64,000 nucleotides of DNA from Colias croceus. Its lineage: Eukaryota; Arthropoda; Insecta; Lepidoptera; Pieridae. Positions 36,430 through 48,253 of this stretch are shown piece by piece. Every line of letters starts with the position of its first letter. Position 1 is the first letter of the stretch. The notes beneath the pieces were generated by a model. The model was given only the letters and a program-made list of their open reading frames with translations. It searched no databases and was not told the origin of the DNA. The stretch is taken from positions 6,512,501 to 6,576,500 of the forward strand of contig NC_059548.1 in the NCBI RefSeq assembly GCF_905220415.1. Reading direction: 5' to 3'. The translations under genes and the position numbers were made by a program.

Positions 36430-37588
36430 CCTTAGATTACAAAATAAAAGACAGATGGAGCGTTGCCGAACTAAACCGAATAATTTATCGTCATTTTCAA
36501 TAAAGCTATGTGTGCTGTCATTTCGCCGCTGCACTGTACCTACACGGTGCTTCTGTGTGCGTGTAATGTTGCCAGATATTGAAAAATTTCCCAAATTTTT
36601 CCCCGACTACGGAAAAAAGAGGGTTATGTTTTTCGAGTTTATGTATGTATGTATAATATTTCTTTGACACGCCCTGCAGTATAAACCGTTGGACCGATTT
36701 TGAGTTGTGAGGTTTCATTGCAATGATCTTAATTATTATGTTAGTGGCGGTAGTGACGTAGGCTATATTATACATAAATGAGAAGTCAAGTTTTAATTTT
36801 TATTTAAATTCTTTTTTTACATAAAGTACCTACCTGCCTACTAAAGTTATATATGGACAAAATAATTGTATTCAATTTTTTATTAAATAAATTACATAAA
36901 AAAAGTTTCAATATTAACTATAATAATTATATTATTTTTTATTTTTCATAACATAATATGAATACGAATAGCGGTAGTTTTTAGTCGCGAATACGGGACA
37001 TTTTATTTTCATCATATCCATCATGGAGTTCACATAAATTAAATCGCTAGCGAAAACGACTATGACGTTTTTAAGCTTTATAAAAGTAACAAAATAATGT
37101 ATTATGTTTATTAAAATAATCTAATAATTATCATGAACCTTTAGTGCACTATACAAATAATCACATTCACGATCGAAAAATCCAACAGCATTACCCTGAA
37201 GATCTTTTAACCATTTTACCGTTTTACCAATAAAAATGGCAAATTCATTTTCAAAATACTGGCAACATACGTTGAAGTTTTGTATTCCTTCATATCTGTA
37301 AAATTATTATTCGTATTAAAGAAATAAATCAGCCAAATAATCTACAGAAAACCTGTGAAACGATGTTTTATCTTTATTTTTGTTTTCGGGAACAAATTTT
37401 ACAGCGTTTTATTATCACAAGACGGCATTTTTTTACTAAAATTGCAAACCCTTTTTGACGTATTGCATGACACTATATGCGCTATAGCACTGGTGCAGCG
37501 ACGTATTTGTTTTTGATTTCGTATTTTCTTTGACAAGGGCGACGGACGGTTGTCATGCTCCATCTATACTTTATTTTGTAATCTAAGG
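36430..37588. mobile_element. 1.16-kb DNA element with CCTTAG ends and 6-bp target duplication
   Basis: Terminal inverted repeats of about 33 bases start CCTTAGATTACAAAATAAA and continue to AGATGGAGC, with a few mismatches. TTTGTA flanks both sides (36424-36429 and 37589-37594). There is no transposase frame. The superfamily is unclear. Inside, about 36618-36800 resembles a separate interspersed repeat (GTATAAACCGTTGGACCG). Confidence 0.8.
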
Positions 37589-37799
37589 TTTGTACGTAGT
37601 TATGGACATTACCACACAGTTCTTTGTTGTTGTTTTTAGGAATATTTTTAAGTGGTTTTTTATATTATTTCATTTGTTTTGTGTTGTTATAAGTTTTATT
37701 AGTTTTTAAGTTTTCTTTCTTTAAGTATGTATGTTTTGTTTTGTATCTGTGTGGTTTTGTTTTTGTTTTTGATCAATAAATGTTTTTATTATATTATTA

Positions 37800-37966
37800 C
37801 TAGTGGTCCGCCCCGGCTTCGCCCGTGGTACCTACGTGTTTAAACTATCCTATCTCTCAAGTTGGATCGAACTGCATATGGTGTGCGAATTTTATTATAA
37901 TCGGTTAAGTGGTTTAGGAGTCCATTGAGGACAAACATTGTGACACGAGATTTAAATATATTAAGA
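37800..37966 (-). mobile_element. Non-autonomous Helitron, family C
   Basis: On the minus strand it runs from TCTTAATATATTTAAATCTC to ACGGGCGAAGCCGGGGCGG and a CTAG end. It is flanked by A and T. It shares its body with 34333-34509 but has the 3' end seen in families D and F. Confidence 0.8.
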
Positions 37967-38902
37967 TAATTATCATTATAGTTAATGGTGAAAATTAAAT
38001 TCATATTTTATTTTGTTTACTTACTTTGTAGCACTAATTATTTCTATGGATAATAGCAAATGCAGCCGAGTGCCTAATAATCATAAACTTTCAAGCTGAA
38101 TTTGTTGCGCACTGTCTTTTGAATAGGATAAAAAAGTATAATCCTTATCATATTCTTTTTATTATCATGTAGGTGGGTCTTATTAAATTACACCATACTC
38201 CTGTTACGTACGTGACCTTACTGGGAAGACCTTAGATAGACCTTATTTCTTCCTTGTTTACTGATATATGTACTCTATTTGGTATTTCAAATGTATTTTA
38301 TAACCAAAAGGTTGGTAGTCTCGAGTTGTTTAACAAATACCACAAAAGTAAACATGCAGTATTTTCTAAAATAAACTGAAACTATTTTCATCAATGTTTT
38401 AATTTATTTTTGAAAGATAGTTTGGGAAAAACTCGTATCTAAATGAATTTACTTTTTCCCAAACAAATTGTTCGTGAAAAAATATCCGTTTATTTTCCCG
38501 AATTAAAAAGTACAGTAAGAACATAGGTAACAAATGAAAACACGTACGATAGCGTTAGGAAAAGTGCCATTTCTCCGAGTGATTTTCCATTACACACCTG
38601 TTCCCACTGAAAATATCTCAATTATATTTAATCAAACAACCAACCACAGTGAGATCAATAATTCAATGCACCCGTTACCATCACGCGAAGCCATGACCGA
38701 CCGAATAAAACTAATGAACTTTAAGCTGATTAATATTTGTTCCATAAATAAATGAAAATATGGCTGTCGGGGCGTAATCAACTTACATATTGATGAACGA
38801 AGCAAACTGCTTTTATTTCACAGCGTAATAAGTTTTTCAAATTATTTTACGGGTAATTAATAAACCATCAATATTGAGTCACATATAATTAATAATTAAT
38901 AT
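37967..38902. other. Non-coding stretch
   Basis: Nothing recognised. Confidence 0.4.
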
Positions 38903-38906
38903 TTAA

Positions 38907-39884
38907 CACGTTCACTGCGGCATGTCCAGTATCGGGCCATCAGCGACTACACCACAGTGCGGCGCCCAAAATCGCAGTTTTCACCGTGGTGCGGCGAGGA
39001 TTTTTATATGTTAATCAATGACTAGAAAAGAGACAAATATATTTTTGTGATCACAGTTTGAAGTAGGACTCAATTTCGTTTAAAAATCGAATGGCAAAAT
39101 ATTGGACACACGCATAGAAAAGAAACCGTTTCTTTTGTGTGCGGCATGTCAAATATTTTGCCATGGACAAGCACCTCATGCCGCACTGTACTGCGAGCGC
39201 GCCGCGTGTCAGTCTCGCATAGTGATGTACCAGGACCGCACGCGTCGTTATCAAATTTTTAAATGATAATGATACCTTAGAGGCTTTAGTTTTTTTACTT
39301 TCTTTTATTTCGTAGCATAAACGCAAAAATGTGATGACAGTTGTGAAAATAATATAAAACATTAAAACAAAAGTTACTGAACAAATTAAAACAAAAGTTA
39401 CTGAACAATTTCCCGATAGTACTCTATCAAGTACCTTGTTTTATATGTGTTTTTTTTGTATCGACGATCTCGTTATCTGTTAACAAACAGACTGAAATAT
39501 ACAAAATTGATTTATATCGATATCGATGTTTTATTTTACAGTGTTTCCCATCGCTATTACTGTAAACATACCGTATCAACGCAGTGCGGGATGGCAAATA
39601 ATTTTTCACAAAATCAGGGGTTTACATTTTCCCTCATATCTTTTAAACTATTGGGTCAAACTAAAAGCTATTTATGTGGTATATACAAGACTATATATAC
39701 TATTATCTGAAAAAAATTTTTTCAAATATCTTGAAATTTCATGAAATTATTAACCTTCAAAGTCAGAAGGTGCGATGTGATAAAAATGGCTCATGACGCA
39801 CAGTGGTGAACTTGCCGATGTGAAGTATGGAAGACATGCCGCAACAACGGTAAGTTTGGCATTTTAGGTGCCGCAGTGAACGTG
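38907..39884. mobile_element. piggyBac-like MITE
   Basis: The inverted ends are CACGTTCACTGCGGCA and its complement. Both lie directly inside TTAA (38903-38906 and 39885-39888), the piggyBac target. Subterminal GTGCGGCG/CCGCACTG words recur. The 103-codon minus-strand frame at 39362-39051 shows no transposase signature that I can recognise. Confidence 0.8.
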
Positions 39885-39888
39885 TTAA

Positions 39889-40433
39889 TTACATTAAAAA
39901 ATGAAGCGCGCACACGTGTAAGTTGTATATAATATCAATAGATACCAAGATATTTTACTCTATCCAAGCAGCTCCAAACAAAAAATATTCTAAAAGCGTG
40001 CGGCGAAAGGTAAAACATAGATATGTTGTAAATTTTATAAACAAACTGTAGACAACAACACGGTTAAAGGTGCATTATTTTGTATTTTTATCCACATGTG
40101 TCTTAATCGTATATCAAACGTAGATAGGTACGTACGAAAAACAATGGAATACATTTAAGCCAGTGCAGTGTTGTAATTGTGAAGTAACAATTTTCGCGAT
40201 CACTCAACCCTGAACGAAGAGCTGGCGGACATTAGTGGGGGAAAAATTAGATTCGACCCCGACACCGCCGTAGGAGAGATTTTACCTTCTACACTCCCTT
40301 TTAGCCACTCCGCCCTACGATTTATCCATTTTATATTTTCTCTTCCTCGAGAACAATGGGACAATATATTTTCTAATTTAGGAACGACGTAGATGTAGAC
40401 TGACATTAAATACTTTACAGGTTTATTAGCATA
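39889..40433. other. Non-coding stretch
   Basis: Nothing recognised. Confidence 0.4.
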
Positions 40434-40905
40434 CTAGCTTCCGCCCGCGACTCCGTCCGCGCGGATGTCGGTCTTCGCGTGGATGGTTTATTTCTCCATT
40501 TTGAGTAACTCTGACAATGACATCTTATAAATTCTATTGGACCCAAATACGGCTAGGCCTATAATAATAGGTACGCAACGTGTGTTCGCGGTTCTACAGA
40601 ACAACGTGTATGGATAAAACTGAAAAATTAAGATTAATTTTTTCTACGTATTTTTCCAGGATAAAAAGTATCCTATTTTACGCCCAGGATAATAAGGTAT
40701 AATTATACCAAGTTTCATCGAAATCGAACCGTTAGTTTTCACGTGATGCCTTCACATACAGACAGACAGACAGACAGACAGACAAAAATTTTTTTAATCA
40801 CATATTTGGGTTTGGTATCGATCCAGTAACACCCCCTGCTATTTATTTTTTCAATATTTTCAATGTACAGAATTGACCCTTCTACAGATTTATTATATGT
40901 ATAGA
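40434..40905 (-). mobile_element. Non-autonomous Helitron, family B (long form)
   Basis: This is a minus-strand copy closely matching 24034-24498 over its full length, including the extra block (about 40475-40630). It has a five-unit AGAC microsatellite. It is flanked by A and T. Confidence 0.85.
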
Positions 40906-43203
40906 TTATTAAATCATTACTGTCTTGTACGTCGACACTAATCTTTCTCAGTCTTTTTACGACACGAAATTGCAGTACAGTTCAACATAAAGGCGAAATT
41001 ACAAATTAGCAGAAGCAAGCAACAAAACTAAATTTATTAATTCAAAACGATTGAAATCGGTACTAAGGGAATAAGCATAGCATCTTGTTTTTAATAAGAG
41101 GCGCAAAAAAACAATTAAGTGCAGAATGTTAGAGCACCGCTTGCCCGAATAGCAAAACACGACCGACTTTACGAGCCGCCCTTTGTTCCGCCGACTAAAA
41201 GGGTTAACTTTAAACATCACACTTAACCCTACTACTGGTGTCGCTACGAGCTATCGTTATCTCTAAAGCATTTTTCTTCCCTATCAACGTGTCTATGAGG
41301 GTCACATTGTTGAACATAATTATCACGTTTCATACTGAACATATTGTCAGAGTAGTTTGCTAGAGGGAAATTAGACATACTTCAGAACGAAATTCATTTG
41401 TGCATAATACCACAGAAAATGATGCCTGGCACGTACAAATAAAAACGAACTGTAAATATCCTTATAATAAAAGTGGCATGGTAGCTGTGGTCCCTAGTGA
41501 GAGTTGGAGATAAAAAATTTACCTCACCTGTATGTGGGTACACAAAAAATCTTTCGATATCCCCAACTTCATGTAAGATTTTCAATCAAACCGCAATTTA
41601 CCTTTGTTGAAGTGTTATTTTAGTTTGTCATTGTGTGACTTACAAAACAACTTGCTTCATACAGCGACAATTTGAATATCATATTTTTTTCTATTCATTA
41701 TTGGCAATCCTGTTTACAAGTACCCGTAAAGTTCTATATATATTTACAACGTTTTTATTCAGACAAGCATCACACAATCTTCATAAATAAGCCCTTTGAT
41801 ATAACCGATAAATATAATATTATTCCTACAAAAAGTTATCCTCGCTTGTTACAAAAGGAACCTTTTGTCGAAGAGCCTTCAAGTTCGTGCCGAAATATAA
41901 ATTTAACGGAAGATTAGTGAAATTCCGACCTAAAACGAGGTGGCAGCTTAGTATTAGTATTAAGCGGCCTATCACCTTCCACGTCACAAGGGTTTCACGC
42001 TCATTTAATTTCATGGCTCGAGTAACGAAACCTCGATCGATCGTTAAGTGACTTTATATAAACTAAAACAGTAACCTCTTTTCACACTTTTGTTTTACAG
42101 ATTTATTCAAGAAGGTTTTAAAGGTATGCTTCAGGAGCGTTTGTGGGAGCGTTACTGAAATTTCACCGTCATTTGGCCGTCGTTTACCGAAAATTGATTA
42201 TTTGCAATGCTCTTCAGTTTAACTCTACAAGGATAAATACAAATGAAGTCGTACTACAGAGGGTGACACAATTTTAAGATACACAATAATATAATATACA
42301 CGTAGGCTTCACGTAGGCATAGAAATAATATTGACATTTAACAAAACCCGCTGAATGAAACAGCAAATATGGAAGGGACTCAATAGTTCAATACACATAA
42401 TAGATTTTCACATTCAATGTTCTCTGAGGTACAATCGTATTGTTTATATACCTGGTTTATTTACCATGTAGCTGTCGGCATCCAAACATGTCGATATTGA
42501 CACGGGTGCGGGAAAATTCACTATTTATGGCCCGAGGAGCTCAAACGAGAACACGGTAAGCCTTAGCAATTATGTACAGCATTGTATACCTAGTCATAAA
42601 TATGTACAAGGTGCTGAATAATTGCTTGTTCTTTAGGGTGGATATTCTAATTTTTTCACAGCGCGTTCACTGTTCTTAGTTTTCACCATCGTAGTAAATT
42701 TAATTTATATTTAGTGAAACTGCATTTACGTATATACCTAGTATAATGCAGTTATTTATCTGGTATATTTTTTTAACATAATAAGTAGGTAGTAATAAGG
42801 AGCGTAAAACGGTATTTCAATTAAAGAGTTCAAATTCGCGATGTTACCTACTTTCATTCTCTTTTTGTAGGAAATACATTTCCATGGCCCAAAAACAAGT
42901 ACAGCAATACAGAAACAGAAGTAAAAGTACGAAACTATGCCGCGCTTGTTTAATAGTTCTCGTTTTGCAATTTAACTATATCATTTAAATGTAATAAAAC
43001 AGTTTTATAATTGCTATTTAACTTAGATGTAGGTTTAAGAATGAGCTTTTGTTCTACTTGCAATAGGTAATATTAATTAACGCAGGAAATGTTAACAGTA
43101 GGTAAGTGTAATACTTTCTACGAAAGGCAGTTTCATTGGTAGAGCAAATTCTCTACTCTTCTGCATTATGAATTTGTATTATTGTACATATTTTATAACA
43201 TAA
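40906..43203. other. AT-rich gene-free stretch
   Basis: I see no exon or repeat. Open frames at 40999-41220, 41394-41585 and 41672-41917 lack splice or codon evidence. Confidence 0.45.
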
Positions 43204-43383
43204 CTAGCGGTCCGCCCCGGCTTCACTCGTGGTACATAGTTTGCAATAAAAAGTAGCCTATGTTCTTTCTCAGAGTCTAAAAATTGTCTGTGCCAAATTT
43301 CATCAAAATCGGTCCAGTAGTTTATGAGCCTATTCATTACAATCAAACAAACAAAGTTTTCCTCTTTATAATATTAGTGTAGA
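43204..43383 (-). mobile_element. Non-autonomous Helitron, family F
   Basis: On the minus strand it starts TCTACACTAATATTATAAAG, has the core ACTACTGGACCGATTTTG, and ends CGGGGCGGACCGCTAG. It is flanked by A and T. It lies just downstream of the EcKinase-like gene's 3' end. Confidence 0.75.
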
Positions 43384-43664
43384 TAGGTATGTATTTTTTT
43401 ATCTGTTTGTAAGTGGTGTAGATAAATATGATGCGAGAGCATCACAGAGCTATATCACAACATTCTCAGCTCGACAACACTATCTCAAATCCGTTAAATA
43501 CTAAGTACCTATTACATATTATTTGTTAGTAAATCAATGTTTTTTGGAAATGTGTGGCAATTTCATGCCCACTATGTTAAGCAAATGAGCTCCTATAAAA
43601 GTGATTGTAATAATTTAATATAAGTATTATATTTTAAATAAAACACATTTAATATTTAAAACAT

Positions 43665-45015
43665 TTATTGCTTTATTAAAACTCCATCTAGAGTGAAGTT
43701 TCGTTCGAAAAAAAACTTAACAATTCCGTTAACTCGTTCAACGAACATAATTTGATTCTGTGTTTCATACTCGTGCAAGTCATTTGGCGCTTGGTGTTTC
43801 ATTTCAAGCATTTTTTGAGCCTCCTCAGACTCCGCGGTCACAATTTTCATTGATATTAGAGCTTCAACGAGACCCAGAACTGAATATTCTTTCAAATGAT
43901 CCTGCAATATATGCCGAGGAAATGTTTCTTCTATATCAATATCACACTCACGGAGGATACCTGCCACTGTTCCGTAATAAATGTCTAGTAGCTGATCGTA
44001 ATATTTGGAGAGAAAGTCATAATTTGCACTCATGTACAAGAAATACGAAATATCCGTAACCGGCGATGCAAAACGCGCCAATTGGTAATCCACCAAAACT
44101 ACGTCGACTGGATTTTCGCCCTGAAATAAATTTAGCCCAAATTTATATTTTAACTTAATTTCGGAGAATTATTGGTCATTTTGTTTATATTCAATAAATG
44201 ATAAAGTGAAATAAAAAAGTAATAAATGAAGTGATTACCTGATATTTAAATAAATTATTGTTATTCCAGCAATCAGAGTGACATATTACATTATACTTGG
44301 ATACCGGTGTGCTGTATTTGTTTAAAATTAAAAATATATGTGGCGCTATTTGAGATAATTGTCTTTTTATTACAGGGTCTGTTATAACAGATACGGATGC
44401 ATTGAAATACCAAATAAGGGAATTGGGTATGCTATTCAAATCTGAATATTGCACATCTTTACTCAATGCCCGTTTTATGTCATTAAATTTTTCAGGATAT
44501 AATTTATCTGCGACTAATGAAAGTGCGTGAAATTTTGCTAAATTTTTCACCACTAATGAAATATGTAAGAAGTCCATAATTTTGAACCTATTAAATATTT
44601 TGAATGTTGGCATTGAGTGCACAACAATAAATTCCTTGTCGTATTCTATACATGATAATATACAATTAGGGAATTTATACTTTAAACCTTCTATTGTTAT
44701 TAAATTTCGTTGTATTTCTAGAAAAATGGGCTGAACATGGTTGTATATCACAAACTCTCTTCTATACGCCTCCCTAAAACACACCCGGTCCTCAGGTTTA
44801 TAATGACGTTTTATAACAAAATTTATTTTTATTTTTGCACCGTGTTCGTTTATCCCGATAACGTTGACTTTATGTATCCCAGACGCAAACGAATCAACAT
44901 CTTCGTAGCCGAAACCGACACTGTATTGAAAATCTTGAATCTTTTTTAATTCAGCTACTTTTTCTATTATTTCAATCAAATCTTGATGAACACGTGATAC
45001 TTTCCTAGCACACAT
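43665..45015 (-). CDS. EcKinase-like (CHK kinase-like) protein, two exons
   Basis: Exon 1 is 45015-44239 and exon 2 is 44120-43665, joined in phase 0 across a 118-bp GT-AG intron (CAG/GTAATC; TTATTTCAG/GGC). The product is 410 residues, the usual length for insect EcKinase/DUF1679 proteins. It has a kinase-like fold. Features are a nucleotide-loop-like region (SFASGIHKVNVIG), a likely catalytic Lys in FVIKRHY, FREAYRREFVIYNHVQP, the catalytic loop HSDCWNNN with Asp248, and the metal-binding VDYQ with Asp270. Some family members phosphorylate ecdysteroids or act in detoxification; the substrate here is unknown. An in-frame TAA eight codons upstream supports the ATG. The stop codon overlaps AATAAA (CAATAAATG), a possible poly(A) signal. 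No frame breaks are seen, so it looks intact. It stands alone, whereas this family often occurs in clusters. Confidence 0.92.
44121..44238 (-). other. Intron of the EcKinase-like gene
   Basis: A 118-bp AT-rich intron with a canonical donor and a good TTTATTTCAG acceptor. It splits the protein between the catalytic loop and the metal-binding VDYQ motif. Confidence 0.9.
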
Positions 45016-45467
45016 TTTACACAACTTGCAAGTTGACTGTTAACTTGTTGACTATTACGTTTACAATTTTTTACATTTTGTACCCACTTATTTGTGATGA
45101 CTTTATCTGAGAAGCCAAGATAACGGTCATTTATCATGGAATATCAGATATTTTTTGAAATCTGAAATATTCAACTCATTCAAATACTTACAATAACCAT
45201 CAAGACGTGAATATGAATCTATAATACATTTTAATATAGATAAGATTTATACGTTTTGGTTACTATGATATTGTTGAATAAAAAACTACGTCATCTAGAT
45301 GCGCGTTCCTTCTCTACATGAAAATATGTTATCATTGATCGTTATCTCTCTTTCTAGAATTTCCCGAATGCGAGTGTTTTGTATGACAATTTCTTTACCT
45401 ACACATAATATTAACATTTCGTAAAATTATAAAAAATAACTTTTTTGAAAGTGCATTTAATGTTTAA
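45016..45467 (-). promoter_or_regulatory. Upstream region of the EcKinase-like gene
   Basis: This is AT-rich with no clear TATA box at the expected place. GATAA words occur near 45105-45130. The AACAGTCAAC tandem words at 45030-45050 might hold an initiator. This is weak evidence only. Confidence 0.3.
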
Positions 45468-45641
45468 TCTATAATATAAAAATGAATCCCAAAATGTGTT
45501 GGTAAGCGCATACCTTGAGAACGGCTTAACCGATTTCGTTAATTCTTTTTTTATAATATTCCTTTAAGTTCGAGGATGGTTCTTATGTAGAGAAAACGTG
45601 AATATGTATGTACCACGGGCGAAGCCGGGGCGGACCGCTAG
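45468..45641 (+). mobile_element. Non-autonomous Helitron, family D
   Basis: It starts TCTATAATATAAAAATGAAT, has the core GTTGGTAAGCGCATACC, and ends CGGGGCGGACCGCTAG. It is flanked by A and T. It lies some 450 bases upstream of the EcKinase-like start. Confidence 0.8.
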
Positions 45642-48253
45642 TATTTATTTAAATTTAAATGTACGAACATAATTATTATGTACAATTGTCGGTCTGGTTA
45701 TAAAAATTGACCACATTAGTGTAGAATACATAAATTAATAGAAAGAAAGGATACATAATATTAATTTTGAAGAAAAGTTTAATTAGAGGAATGTTTTTAT
45801 AAAAAAAAGTTTAAAAACCAACATATAGAGCTCGTCTTACTCTACAGACAAAGAATTCTAAAGAAATTAATTTCTTATTACAAAGTATTGCTATGCTTCC
45901 AACTTCCAAGATTAATTTATAAATTAGAAGTATATACTCTGCTCACTCAAAGTAATATAGGTAATAGATATGCATATGCATACTCGTAAATACTTGTACT
46001 TAATTGATCGTATTTGATTTTATAAGTAATCCGACACTCGCCAACGTTATATTGAACTTTATCAGTGCGGAACGGGCACAGTCGAGGCGAATATGAGATA
46101 AGCTGGGCTATACAATGCCTATTGTAGCTCTCAATAGCTCCGACTTGACGCGTGTATGCACTAGGCGTGGGCGACGCACTCCTTTATGTCCGTCATACAC
46201 TTTGTCACAGGCTTTCTGGTCAGTGAACATCTTAGAATCAAGCAAGTAGATATAGTGTACACAATGCATCGTACACCGAATCGTATATGATGTAGTGCAA
46301 AATGAATTGAGTCTCAGATATGAAATAGGTCAGAAGACAATTAATTGATAATAATTTATTAAGATTCTAGTTTCGTCTCCAAACAGCACAATACTTTGTA
46401 AGTGACTTTGGAAAATATTGATTTGATTTTTGTGATAAAACCCTATAGTATATTGTTTTACAGAAAAAGTTAAGTAAAATATTTATATAGGTAGGTAGTA
46501 TAAAAGAGTATTTGTAATATCAATTTCGTAGAGCTATAATACTTTACCAATCCCTCTTTGTTTTCATAGTTCAATGACGCGGTTGGTTGCTAGCTTGAGG
46601 CCATGTAGATTTTATAACAAGTAAACATGTCTCTATATAGCCAATATACACTTACCTACTGAATACATTACTACAATAACCTTCCCCAAGAAATAAAATT
46701 GGAGTGGCGGAAATGAGTCTAGACTTTTAGGAAATCAGTTTTCCGTTAAAATCAATTTCAACTTCGACGTCGCGTCAATAAAACACGTTTAAAAATGAGC
46801 ATAGCATTCCGATGATTGAGTAGGATATCAGCCAATATGTAGATTGCCTAAATTCGGTTCAATTCACATTTAATTCTATAATTCTAAGTATTTAGTTAAA
46901 TACTTCTAGATTTTATATATAAATAGGTTGTAAAAAGTTTTATGTATGTAGAAAACACTGAAAAATATTTTCAAATGCACTCAAGTCACATGAGCTATCA
47001 TGACTTACGAAGTTGATTTAGTGCACAGCTTTGGGACGGCACAAATGCAATAAAGACTTTTGCTACAACCCAAAGCAAGGCCGTAGTCACAAATTTATTT
47101 GGGGTGGTTTGGTACGGCGCTTGACGTTTAAAAAATCTCTTTTAGCTTCCAATAAACGGGGTTTGAATCTAAACACCAAAATCCGAAACCGTGAAGCGTA
47201 ACTTATTCCACTTTTAGTGTAAATGGTTTTATCGGTAATTTATTAGGATCAGGCTATAATCAATCAGTGGCTGTTCTCCGCGACGAGGCAATCACGAAAC
47301 AATCGGATTTGTTTACGTTGTTACGATTTTAATTAAAATTCCTGTTCGACCTAGTTAAATTCGACAATTTGCTCTTTTGACGATCGAATCCTAAGATCGA
47401 ATTATTATTTACTTAATGAATATTTTTACCAAAACCAAATCAATTAAGTGCCTATTTTATTAATTCTTCGTTTATTGAAGCAACTGTATATGATTTATGT
47501 TCTAGGTTCTCAGATTTTAATCTAAAACGGCAGCATAAATCCATTTCCGTTTCTAATTTTGCATTAACATTGTTGTCAAAAATATTACATCGAAGGAACA
47601 AGGGGACGACCCAGTTTATCTTGGACAGTACAGGGTTGCAATTCCTTTGAGTTGCACCGTAGCGTGGCGTTAGGGGTGCATTAGGCCCGTACAACAGGGG
47701 TGCTTATCGATTGCCACCGCCCGCACCCCCCGATATTATACCCCGAAACCCACCCCTTCATTACATTGCACGTTTATTTGTTTTAAATTCTAGATCATTG
47801 TTTTAAAAGCAACGTTGTACTCAATTCTATGCTATTGTGGTAAACGGTGACGGTGTAAGTACCTACAGCTTAAAGCATTTTAATTTTAGATGAAGTTTAA
47901 AAAAGTCTATATTATATGAAATCAAATTTTAAATTTGCTATGAGTCAAATTAACTCCGTTTAAATTATAAATAAAACTAAGTATAATCACGTTTTAGAAT
48001 TTAAACTAGATAAAGTTTATACAATAATTTATCATTTTTACGTATGAAGTTGAACGCTGCTCAACTCTGCATGAAAGATTAATATAAAATTATTCTTATT
48101 ATAATGGTAACAGAAAATAAAATTAACTACTAACTGAGAACCTTTAACTTATTATATCTAATGAACTGTTTCGTTTGATGTTCAAGAGACAGCATAATGT
48201 AATGCATACTAGTAGCAAAAGCGTTATTTTTTGTTTATGATTTACACATATTA
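45642..48253. other. Mostly AT-rich gene-free stretch
   Basis: A locally GC-richer block at about 47590-47760 includes a C-rich run (CCGCCCGCACCCCCCG). The minus-strand frame 47694-47452 crosses part of it but is not recognised as a protein. Confidence 0.4.

Noticed and set aside
36329..36775. Overlapping open frames on both strands
   Set aside because: They cross the terminal repeat of the 36430-37588 element and have no transposase motif.
39051..39362. Possible piggyBac transposase C terminus
   Set aside because: The Cys residues are not in the spacing of the piggyBac zinc-binding tail, and no catalytic region is present.
47452..47694. 80-codon minus-strand open frame in a GC-richer block
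   Set aside because: No recognisable family or splice sites; kept only as part of the non-coding description.
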